Shown here: piece by piece, positions 56,456-64,000 of the stretch
Layout of the letters: each line of letters begins with the position of its first letter
Position numbering within the stretch: the first letter of the stretch is position 1
Assembly (NCBI RefSeq): GCF_018881575.1
Contig: NZ_JACVQB010000001.1
Coordinates: 668,986-732,985 of the forward strand
DNA: 64,000 bases
Reading direction: 5' to 3'
Source of the DNA: Polynucleobacter sp. UK-Kesae-W10
Lineage (GTDB): Bacteria > Pseudomonadota > Gammaproteobacteria > Burkholderiales > Burkholderiaceae
Program-made: the position numbers and the translations under genes
The notes under the pieces: model-generated
Told to the model about the DNA's origin: nothing
Database searches by the model: none
What the model saw: only the letters and a program-made list of their open reading frames with translations

Positions 56456-57820
56456 TTGGCCAAAGTCAAAACGGTTTACATCTGCCAATCTTGTGGCGGC
56501 ACATCTGCAAAATGGCAAGGACAGTGCCCCTCTTGCCAAGCCTGGAACACGATGGAAGAGGGCTTACCCGAGACAACATCCAATTCTCGCTTTCAGGGTT
56601 TAGCTCAATCTTTACCAAGACAAAAGCTCTCTGCCATTACCGCTGAAGATTTACCAAGATTTAGTACTGGTGTAGAAGAGTTTGATCGCGTACTAGGCGG
56701 TGGATTGGTGCCTGGTGGTGTGGTGCTGCTTGGAGGCGATCCTGGCATTGGTAAATCTACTCTATTGCTTCAGGCGCTCGCAGAAATGAGTGCTGCCGGA
56801 ATGAATGTTCTCTATAGTAGTGGTGAAGAATCAGCAGCCCAAATTGCATTGCGTGCCAAAAGAATTGCACTAGATGCGCCGCAATTAGAAGTGCTAGCGG
56901 AAATTCAATTGGAAAAACTCATTTCTATTATGGATACAGTGAAGCCACAAGTATTGGTGGTCGATTCCATTCAAACTTTATATTCTGAAGTGCTCAGTTC
57001 AGCGCCTGGTTCTGTGGCACAAGTAAGAGAATGCGCTGCGCAACTCACCAGAGCAGCAAAGTCGAGCGGTATCTGCGTGTTGATGGTGGGGCATGTCACT
57101 AAAGATGGTCATTTAGCAGGTCCGCGCGTTTTAGAGCACATTGTCGATACCGTGTTGTACTTTGAGGGCGATACCCATTCCTCATTCCGTTTGGTGCGTT
57201 CAATTAAAAATCGTTTTGGTGCAGTCAATGAGTTGGGTGTTTTTGCGATGACTGAAAAAGGTCTTCGCGGCGTCACCAATCCTTCGGCCATTTTCTTGTC
57301 GCAGCATGAGCAGATGGTTCCAGGTGCATGTGTACTGGTGACTCAAGAGGGCAGTAGGCCGCTCTTAGTGGAAATTCAGGCTTTAGTTGATACCGCCCAT
57401 GTGCCTAATCCCCGTCGTCTAGCAGTGGGATTAGAGCAGGCACGTTTAGCAATGCTGTTGGCAGTACTGCATCGCCATGCAGGGGTCGCTTGTTTTGATC
57501 AAGATGTTTTCTTAAACGCAGTAGGTGGCGTTAAGATTTCAGAGCCGGCCGCTGACTTGGCGGTACTCTTGGCGATTCAGTCTTCGATTCGCAATCGTGC
57601 ATTACCGAAAGAGCTGATTGTCTTTGGTGAGGTCGGCTTGGCTGGAGAGATTCGTCCTTGCCCCCGTGGTCAGGAACGTCTCAAAGAGGCTGCTAAGTTG
57701 GGCTTTACTGTGGCGATCATTCCGAAAGCCAATATGCCTAAAACTAAGATTCCTGGCCTGAAGGTAATTCCTGTAGAGCGGATCGATCAAGCAATTGCTG
57801 CTGCAGCAGAGCTTAGCTAA
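56456..57820 (+). CDS. radA: DNA repair protein RadA/Sms
   Basis: RadA is a RecA-related branch-migration helicase for recombination. From the TTG at 56456 the protein begins (M)AKVKTVYICQSCGG, the usual start with the four-Cys zinc finger (CQSCGG...CPSC). Walker A GGDPGIGKSTLL, the RadA-specific KNRFGAVNELG and the Lon-like C-terminal domain (GEVGLAGEIRPCPRG region) are present. An in-frame ATG at 56384 lies within the previous gene and would add 24 odd residues. Confidence 0.95.
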   Translation: MAKVKTVYICQSCGGTSAKWQGQCPSCQAWNTMEEGLPETTSNSRFQGLAQSLPRQKLSAITAEDLPRFSTGVEEFDRVLGGGLVPGGVVLLGGDPGIGKSTLLLQALAEMSAAGMNVLYSSGEESAAQIALRAKRIALDAPQLEVLAEIQLEKLISIMDTVKPQVLVVDSIQTLYSEVLSSAPGSVAQVRECAAQLTRAAKSSGICVLMVGHVTKDGHLAGPRVLEHIVDTVLYFEGDTHSSFRLVRSIKNRFGAVNELGVFAMTEKGLRGVTNPSAIFLSQHEQMVPGACVLVTQEGSRPLLVEIQALVDTAHVPNPRRLAVGLEQARLAMLLAVLHRHAGVACFDQDVFLNAVGGVKISEPAADLAVLLAIQSSIRNRALPKELIVFGEVGLAGEIRPCPRGQERLKEAAKLGFTVAIIPKANMPKTKIPGLKVIPVERIDQAIAAAAELS

Positions 57821-57827
57821 TTACTAA

Positions 57828-58724
57828 TTAACGCAGGTCTTCTGCTTGAATCAGTAGCACCTGTTCTTCACCCGCAGATACTTCCATCCAAATCACTGGA
57901 ATTTGTGGGAAAGCTTTTTTGAAGTTCTCATACTCATTACCTATCTCAATCAAGATGGCGCTGCGCTCTGAGAGATAGTCGGGGGCTTGTGCAATAATTT
58001 TTCGGATTAAGTCCATACCATCCTCGCCGCCAGCAAGTGCAAGCGATGGCTCTGCATGGTATTCCGCAGGCAGTGCATTCATCGATTGGGCATTGACGTA
58101 AGGGGGGTTGCAAATGATGAGGTCAAATAGATTGTCTTCGTTTGGCTCTGGTAGCGCATCCCATAAATCACCCTCTAGTAGTTCAACTTGAGAGTTCAAG
58201 CTATGGCGATCTACGTTACGCGCTGCTACTGACAAAGCGGGCAGACTAATGTCGCATGCACTCACGTGAATGTCTGGACAAGAGAGCGCTAGCAAAATTG
58301 CTAGTGAGCCATTCCCGGTACAAAGATCTAAGGCTTTACCGTCTGCTGGCAGCCAAGGCTCTAATGAACCATCCACAATCAGTTCTGCAATCCAGGAGCG
58401 CGGAACAATACTTTGTTCGCTACAGAAAAACGGCACACCCATGAGCCAGGCCTCACCCAAGATATAGGCAAGCGGTTTGCGGGAAGCAATTCTTTCCTCT
58501 GCAATAGCAAGTGATATGCGTTGCTGCTCCGCGGAGATATCTTGATCTAACAGATCCAGAGCCTCGGTTGGGCTGACATCCAGTTGTTTACTCACAATCC
58601 AAAGCGCTTCGCTTTGGGCATCAATCGCACCATGCCCGTAGTGCAAATTGGCTGCTGCTAGTTTTTGTGCAACCAGCTCAATACACTGATTTACTGAAAG
58701 GGCTTGTGAAGGCTCAGGGTCCAT
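57828..58724 (-). CDS. prmB: Ribosomal protein L3 glutamine methyltransferase PrmB
   Basis: PrmB methylates a glutamine of ribosomal protein L3. The 298-residue protein has the SAM-binding LDLCTGNGSLAILLAL and ACDIS, and the catalytic NPPYVNAQSM followed by LPAEYHAEPSLAL; NPPYV plus this segment separates PrmB from PrmC. It converges with radA and is followed upstream by dapE on the same strand. Confidence 0.92.
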   Translation of the reverse strand: MDPEPSQALSVNQCIELVAQKLAAANLHYGHGAIDAQSEALWIVSKQLDVSPTEALDLLDQDISAEQQRISLAIAEERIASRKPLAYILGEAWLMGVPFFCSEQSIVPRSWIAELIVDGSLEPWLPADGKALDLCTGNGSLAILLALSCPDIHVSACDISLPALSVAARNVDRHSLNSQVELLEGDLWDALPEPNEDNLFDLIICNPPYVNAQSMNALPAEYHAEPSLALAGGEDGMDLIRKIIAQAPDYLSERSAILIEIGNEYENFKKAFPQIPVIWMEVSAGEEQVLLIQAEDLR

Positions 58725-58766
58725 GATGGATGAAGTGGAAGTTAGGGGGATGGGGTGAGCGAGGGC

Positions 58767-59918
58767 TTAAGCGATGAGTTGCTCAAGCGTTTTGCGATAA
58801 ATATTCTTAAGAGGCTCGACATCATCAACGATGACGCATTCATCGATTTTGTGGCTTGTTGCGTTCAATGGACCGAACTCGACAACCTCTTTGCAGATCT
58901 TGGCAATAAAGCGGCCATCGCTGGTGCCGCCGGTGGTGGAGAGTTCTGTGTCTACCGAGGTTTCGTCTTTAATTGCTTTACGTAATGCACCTGCTAAAGC
59001 GCCATCACCAGTAATAAAGGGGCTACCACCCAATACCCAGTGAATCTCAAACTCTAATCCTGCATTTTTGAGAATAGTTTCGAGGCGCTCACGCAGTTGT
59101 TCTGGTTTGCTCTCAGTGGAGAAGCGGAAATTAAAGTCGATGACCAACTCACCGGGGATGACATTATTTGCGCCAGTACCTGCATGCACATTCGAGATTT
59201 GAAAGCTCGTGGGTTGGAAATACTGATTGCCCTTATCCCATTCGGTTTCTACCAATGCAGTGATTGCGGGAGCAGAAAGATGAATCGGATTTTTGCCTAA
59301 ATGGGGATAGGCAATGTGGGCTTGTATACCTTTGATCTTCAGCTTTCCAGATAAAGAGCCGCGACGTCCGTTCTTAATCATGTCGCCGAGGCGATCAACT
59401 GAAGTAGGCTCTCCAATGACGCAGTAATCAAGGCGTTGCCCATGCTTTTGGAGGCGCTCACACATGATGACAGTGCCATCATTGGCTGGACCTTCCTCGT
59501 CACTCGTAATTAAGAAGGCAATTGCGCCTTGATGATCAGGATGAGTAGCAACAAATTCTTCGGTAGCAACAACAAAGCCTGCTAAAGAGGTTTTCATATC
59601 GGCCGCGCCACGTCCATAGAGCATGCCATCACGAATGGTGGGGGTAAAGGGATTGTTGGTCCACTTTTCAAGGGGGCCGGTAGGGACAACATCGGTATGA
59701 CCGGCAAACACTAACACCTTACCTGCATCCCCCAACTTCCCCTTTTTAATTGCCCAAAGATTGGTAACTTGAAAATCCTCTGGCCCACTAACAACACTCT
59801 CCGTATGAAAGCCAATTGCTTGAAGTCTTTTGGCAATCAAATCTTGGCACCCGCCATCAGCTGGGGTGACGGAGTGGCAAGAGATGAGAGCTTCGGTAAG
59901 CTCGAGAGTGGCGCTCAT
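58767..59918 (-). CDS. dapE: Succinyl-diaminopimelate desuccinylase
   Basis: DapE removes succinate from N-succinyl-LL-diaminopimelate in lysine and peptidoglycan synthesis. It is an M20 di-zinc hydrolase with [28 protein letters not shown], the catalytic Glu in [13 protein letters not shown], and [13 protein letters not shown] near the end. The ATG at 59918 gives the usual [12 protein letters not shown] start and lies 7 bases beyond the dapD stop; about 383 residues. Confidence 0.96.
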   Translation of the reverse strand: MSATLELTEALISCHSVTPADGGCQDLIAKRLQAIGFHTESVVSGPEDFQVTNLWAIKKGKLGDAGKVLVFAGHTDVVPTGPLEKWTNNPFTPTIRDGMLYGRGAADMKTSLAGFVVATEEFVATHPDHQGAIAFLITSDEEGPANDGTVIMCERLQKHGQRLDYCVIGEPTSVDRLGDMIKNGRRGSLSGKLKIKGIQAHIAYPHLGKNPIHLSAPAITALVETEWDKGNQYFQPTSFQISNVHAGTGANNVIPGELVIDFNFRFSTESKPEQLRERLETILKNAGLEFEIHWVLGGSPFITGDGALAGALRKAIKDETSVDTELSTTGGTSDGRFIAKICKEVVEFGPLNATSHKIDECVIVDDVEPLKNIYRKTLEQLIA

Positions 59919-59925
59919 GTTCGGT

Positions 59926-60753
59926 TTAGTCGCGCAGTAATTCGTTAATAGCGGTCTTTGCTCGCGTTTGAGCATCTACCTTCTTCACAATGATTGCGGC
60001 ATATAAGCTGTATTTGCCGCAAGCAGAAGGCAGGGAACCCGGAACAACGACTGAGCCGGCAGGAACGCGACCGTAATGTACTTCGCCGGTTTCGCGATCA
60101 TAGATCTTGGTGCTTTGACCAATGTAGACGCCCATGGATAAAACAGCGTTTTCCTCGATCACTACGCCCTCAACAACCTCAGAGCGGGCGCCAATAAAGC
60201 AGTTATCTTCAATAATGACTGGCCCGGCTTGGATTGGCTCTAATACACCGCCAATGCCGACGCCGCCAGAGAGGTGAACGTTTTTACCGATTTGGGCACA
60301 AGAACCTACAGTTGCCCAGGTATCCACCATAGTGCCTTCACCAACATAGGCGCCAATATTGACGTAAGAGGGCATTAAAACGGCATTTTTGCCGATAAAT
60401 GAGCCCCGACGGGCTACGGCAGGCGGAACTACGCGGAATCCACCAGCGGCAAAGTCTGCAGCGGTGTAGTTCTCAAACTTGCTAGGAACCTTATCGTAGA
60501 ACTGGGTATAACCCCCAGCGCTCATGGGTTGGTTGTCTTCTAGGCGGAAAGACAGCAATACGGCCTTCTTAACCCATTGATTAACTTCCCACTTGCCAAC
60601 GCTTTGGCGCTCGGCAACGCGAATAGTGCCAGCATTTAAGCCTTCTAAAACGGCATTTACAGCGTTTCGGATGTCAGCTGGGGCGCTTGTAGGTGAGAGG
60701 TTTGCACGGTCTTCCCAGGCTTGTTCGATGATGTTTTGTGGTGATTGGCTCAT
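59926..60753 (-). CDS. dapD: Tetrahydrodipicolinate N-succinyltransferase
   Basis: DapD succinylates tetrahydrodipicolinate in the same pathway as dapE. The 275 residues contain a left-handed beta-helix of hexapeptide repeats (about 105-220, such as [20 protein letters not shown] and [22 protein letters not shown]). It precedes dapE by 7 bases. The 174-base gap to smc has no gene and holds the divergent promoters. Confidence 0.97.
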   Translation of the reverse strand: MSQSPQNIIEQAWEDRANLSPTSAPADIRNAVNAVLEGLNAGTIRVAERQSVGKWEVNQWVKKAVLLSFRLEDNQPMSAGGYTQFYDKVPSKFENYTAADFAAGGFRVVPPAVARRGSFIGKNAVLMPSYVNIGAYVGEGTMVDTWATVGSCAQIGKNVHLSGGVGIGGVLEPIQAGPVIIEDNCFIGARSEVVEGVVIEENAVLSMGVYIGQSTKIYDRETGEVHYGRVPAGSVVVPGSLPSACGKYSLYAAIIVKKVDAQTRAKTAINELLRD

Positions 60754-60927
60754 GCTTTTCGGTTAACTATCAGATTGTTAAGGGATTTTGTCCCTGAAGG
60801 TAGATTTATCATTATATCGATGGGGCAAAAACACGTCTAAGTAGCCCCAAGCTTGCTATCATCTTCCCACTTTAGCTGTATATTTTTACCTCTTTATTTG
60901 AACCCCTTTTTCCCTGCAAAGTACGCC

Positions 60928-63900
60928 GTGCAACTGAAATCCATCAAACTTTCCGGCTTTAAGTCTTTCGTTGACCCAACCCATTTTGAAATGCCTGGCC
61001 AATTAATTGGTGTTGTAGGGCCTAACGGTTGCGGAAAGTCGAACATTATTGACGCCGTTCGCTGGGTTTTGGGCGAATCTCGGGCTAGTGAATTGCGTGG
61101 CGAATCCATGCAAGACGTCATCTTTAATGGTTCTGGATTACGTAAACCCTCTGGTCGTGCCAGCGTAGAACTCATTTTTGATAATACCGAAGGTCGTGCA
61201 CAAGGTCAGTGGAGTGCTTTTACTGAATTGGGTATTAAGCGCGTTTTAACGCGTGATGGCAATTCAAGCTATTACGTCAATAATCAAGTCGTTCGCCGTA
61301 AAGATATCCAAGATATTTTCTTGGGTACGGGTATGGGTCCAAGAGGTTACGCCATTATTGGGCAGGGTACGATCAACCGCATCTTGGAAGCAAAGCCAGA
61401 AGAGTTGCGTGTATTTTTGGAAGAAGCTGCTGGTGTTTCTAAATATAAAGAGCGCCGTAAAGAAACTGCTGCGCGTTTAGAAGACACGGTTGAGAACTTA
61501 ACACGCGTTGAAGATATTTTGCGTGAGCTCGACCAACAACTCACTCGCTTAGAAAAACAAGCTACTGTTGCCGAGCGCCATGCAGAGCTTTCTACGCAGA
61601 TGAAATCACAACAACAGTTGTTGTGGTTTGTGCGTCAAACCGAGGCCGGCAAAGAGCAAGAGCGCCATGCCAACGGTATCCGTGACACCCAAGTAGGACT
61701 TGAAGAGCAGACCGCTAAGCTGCGTCATGCCGAGGCTGAATTAGAAACTATGCGCACTCAACAGTACGCATTGCAAGACAAAGTATCTGAAGCGCAAGGT
61801 GAGCTTTATCAAACCAATGCGGATGTTAGTCAGGTTGAGTCACAAATTCATTATGTGCAAGAAGCGCGTCAACGCTTGCAACAACAAACACAGGATTTAC
61901 AGGCCCAACTCCAACGTTGGACTGTTCAAGAGACCGATGCTGCGCAAGCACAACGTACTGCTGAGCATGAGCTCAATGAAGCATCTGAGAAAGAGCAAAC
62001 TTTATTAGCAGACCTCAATGGCTTGCAAGAGCAAATGCCTAGCCGTGAAGAGGGTTATCAAACAGCATCACGCGAACTGAATCATGCTCGCGAGAGTTTG
62101 GCTTCGATTGAGCAGCGTCTCGCTAGTTTGGGTGAGCGTATTCGTGCAATCTCTGCGCAGGCAGATGAATTAAAGGGTCGTGAATCACGTCTCACCAGTG
62201 AGCTTGATGGGATGCGTAGACCGGATGCTGAAGCATTGCAGATGGCGGTTGATCGTCATGCTATGGCGCAGCGCAAAGTGGAAGAGGCAAGACAGCGTGC
62301 AGGTGAAACACAACAGCGCGTTCCTGCTGCTGATGAGGCTCGCAATGCAGCTCAGCAAAAGATTCAGACTGCCAATCAGGATCTCGCTCAAACCGAGGCC
62401 AAGTTAACGGCCTTAACCGCATTACAGGCAAGCGTTCAAGCCCAGGGCAAGATTGGCCCATGGTTAGAGAGTAAGGGCCTCAAAGAGAGCAAGCGTCTCT
62501 GGCAAGAACTCAAAGTAGAGAGTGGTTGGGAAGCTGCGCTAGAGTCTGTATTACGTGAGCGTTTGGCTGCAGTGACAGCGAAGAGCGTGCAAGAGACATT
62601 AGCCTTAGCAAATGATGCGCCTCCAAGTCGTTTGGCAATTTTGCTGACCGAAGAAATTACCCCAGCGCATACGTCTGCACCAGCAGATTTCACACCTTTG
62701 CTTAGTCGCGTACAAAGCGCTGGTGCACCAAGGCTGACTTCAGTATTGCAAGAGTGGCTAGATAACATTTACATCGCTTCCAGCTTAGAAGATGCTTTAC
62801 ATCGTCGCGAGAAATTACCTGCGGGTGGTGCATTTGTTACCCAACAAGGCCACTTAGTAAGTCGTGTTGGTGTGCAGTTATATGCAGCGGACTCTGAGCA
62901 AGCGGGCATGTTGGCGCGCGCTCAAGAGATGGAAAGTCTCGAGAAGCAATTGCGTGCTCAAAAACTCATGCAGAGTGAATTGCAGGGTGAACTAGATCAG
63001 TGTGTAGCGAATTACCAAGCTGCGCACCAGGCTGCAGAGCAAGCACGCTTGAATGCTGAGCATGCCGTTCAAGAGGCACATGGTTTTGAAGTGGAAAGAA
63101 TGCAGTTGACTCAGGCCGAAGAGCAATACAGTCAACGTGCAGCTCAAATTCAAAATGAACTGGGTGAATTGCGTCAGCAAATGGAGCAATTGACGCAAAC
63201 TCAAGAGCAGTCAGCTACTGAGTTGGCTCAATCTGAGGAATCAAAGCAAGGCCTACAAGAAGCTTTGGCTTTGGCGCAAGAAAAATTAGAGTTGGCTACG
63301 CAAGAGCGTGATCGTTTGCGTGAATCATTACGAGCGGCTGAAATGGCTGCGCAAGAAGCTGCATTTGCTACTCGTTCATTACAGCAACGCATTGCAGATT
63401 TACAGCGTGATCAGAGTACGGCACGTACCCAGATCATGGAGATTCAAGATAAGCATGATGTAGCCAGCCAAGAGCTAGAGACCTTGAGCGACGAAGAGGC
63501 TCAAGAAAAATTACAAGGTTTGTTATTGGCTCGTAGCGCACGTGAAGCTGCTTTGGCTAATGCGCGTACAGAGCAAGACGCTCTCTTGCATCAGTTGCGG
63601 GAAGCGGATGAGGCACGTTTACAAGTTGAACGTAGCTTGCAACCGATGCGTGACAAAGTAGTAGATTTGCAATTGCGTGAACAGGCTGCTCGTTTGAACT
63701 ATGAGCAATTTGCTACCTTATTGTCTGATGCAGAAGCGGATTTAAGTGCGCTAGAAGCCAACTTCAGTCCTGATCTCAAGGTGGGCGCGCTGCAAAGTGA
63801 AGTCAATCGCTTGAACTCCGAAATTCAGTCTTTAGGTCCTGTCAATATGGCTGCTTTAGATGAGCTAGCTAGCTCACGTGAACGCAAGCAGTTCTTGGAT

Positions 63901-64000
63901 GCCCAATCAGCTGACTTAAATGAAGCGATGCAAACATTGACCGATGCGATTGCGAAGATTGATGCTGAAACACGCGACTTGTTGCAAGGCACCTTCGATC
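60928..64000 (+). CDS. smc: Chromosome segregation protein SMC (partial)
   Basis: SMC is the condensin ATPase that organises the chromosome. The frame opens with GTG at 60928 (reading MQLKSIKLSGFKSFVD) and stays open to the window edge, 1024 codons. Walker A GVVGPNGCGKSNIIDAV lies at about residues 27-43, followed by a Q-loop GESMQDVIFNGS. Long Glu/Gln/Ala-rich coiled coils flank a hinge at about 505-640. The second coiled coil is near its end at the edge; the ABC signature and Walker B are outside. A TTG at 60898 is a less likely start. Confidence 0.97.
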   Translation, partial: MQLKSIKLSGFKSFVDPTHFEMPGQLIGVVGPNGCGKSNIIDAVRWVLGESRASELRGESMQDVIFNGSGLRKPSGRASVELIFDNTEGRAQGQWSAFTELGIKRVLTRDGNSSYYVNNQVVRRKDIQDIFLGTGMGPRGYAIIGQGTINRILEAKPEELRVFLEEAAGVSKYKERRKETAARLEDTVENLTRVEDILRELDQQLTRLEKQATVAERHAELSTQMKSQQQLLWFVRQTEAGKEQERHANGIRDTQVGLEEQTAKLRHAEAELETMRTQQYALQDKVSEAQGELYQTNADVSQVESQIHYVQEARQRLQQQTQDLQAQLQRWTVQETDAAQAQRTAEHELNEASEKEQTLLADLNGLQEQMPSREEGYQTASRELNHARESLASIEQRLASLGERIRAISAQADELKGRESRLTSELDGMRRPDAEALQMAVDRHAMAQRKVEEARQRAGETQQRVPAADEARNAAQQKIQTANQDLAQTEAKLTALTALQASVQAQGKIGPWLESKGLKESKRLWQELKVESGWEAALESVLRERLAAVTAKSVQETLALANDAPPSRLAILLTEEITPAHTSAPADFTPLLSRVQSAGAPRLTSVLQEWLDNIYIASSLEDALHRREKLPAGGAFVTQQGHLVSRVGVQLYAADSEQAGMLARAQEMESLEKQLRAQKLMQSELQGELDQCVANYQAAHQAAEQARLNAEHAVQEAHGFEVERMQLTQAEEQYSQRAAQIQNELGELRQQMEQLTQTQEQSATELAQSEESKQGLQEALALAQEKLELATQERDRLRESLRAAEMAAQEAAFATRSLQQRIADLQRDQSTARTQIMEIQDKHDVASQELETLSDEEAQEKLQGLLLARSAREAALANARTEQDALLHQLREADEARLQVERSLQPMRDKVVDLQLREQAARLNYEQFATLLSDAEADLSALEANFSPDLKVGALQSEVNRLNSEIQSLGPVNMAALDELASSRERKQFLDAQSADLNEAMQTLTDAIAKIDAETRDLLQGTFD

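Noticed and set aside
60894..61175. Minus-strand ORF of 93 codons at the start of smc
   Set aside because: Antisense shadow of the conserved SMC ATP-binding domain; no family resemblance and no ribosome site.

Overview
The window is a dense, mostly housekeeping stretch of a bacterial chromosome that looks like a small-genome freshwater betaproteobacterium of the Burkholderiaceae, most like Polynucleobacter. This is inferred from gene content and order: thrC-moeA-moaD-moaE-clpB, rpfE-recJ-prfB-lysS, iscRSUA-hscBA-fdx, a Bug-type solute receptor, an intracellular PHB depolymerase with a Cys nucleophile, and an AT-leaning base composition. No database search was possible. I saw no prophage, insertion sequence, CRISPR array or rRNA operon.

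Layout. 0-4.8 kb: end of thrC, molybdenum-cofactor genes moeA/moaD/moaE, a secreted carboxylesterase and a probable outer-membrane protein. 4.9-7.8 kb: a GIY-YIG protein and clpB, the latter behind a heat-shock-like promoter. 7.9-13.8 kb: two MFS transporters around a 5-oxoprolinase module (fused pxpB-pxpC, plus pxpA), and an amidohydrolase. 13.8-15.5 kb: isocitrate lyase behind a regulatory region full of inverted repeats. 15.5-21.7 kb: a HIT protein and a catabolic cluster of a divergent AtuA-like pair, a two-subunit CoA-transferase, a Bug receptor, and a thiolase-fold enzyme without the usual cysteines coupled to a DUF35 Zn-ribbon partner. 21.7-26.1 kb, on the minus strand: a DUF1841 protein, nth, an anchorless rnfB, phaZ and an aminotransferase. 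26.2-28.4 kb: uvrB. 28.4-33.9 kb: the isc iron-sulfur operon behind an IscR-type box.

34-42.4 kb is a sulfur region. It holds sorAB (sulfite oxidation), an operon of a short unrecognised gene, tauE, cysH, cysD and cysN (sulfate activation and APS reduction), then fpr, dsbB and cysK. 42.4-47.9 kb: lysS, prfB with its programmed frameshift, recJ and rpfE. 48-53.6 kb: a lipoprotein-release ABC system, tatD, comEC and a glycine-zipper lipoprotein. 53.7-64 kb: initiator tRNA, kup, a small exported protein, radA, prmB, dapE/dapD and the start of smc, which runs off the window.

How it fits together. The Moco genes supply the cofactor that SorA needs. The sulfur region both makes sulfite (APS reductase) and removes it (SorAB oxidation, TauE export). 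The isc genes build clusters for CysH, Nth and RnfB. Isocitrate lyase, PHB mobilisation and the CoA-transferase/thiolase-like cluster suggest growth on C2 units and small organic acids. The parts least explained by known systems are the Cys-less thiolase/DUF35/AtuA cluster, the unrecognised 54-residue gene heading the cys operon with its TAGATA operator-like repeats, the palindrome on the fpr start codon and the repeat-rich aceA upstream region.
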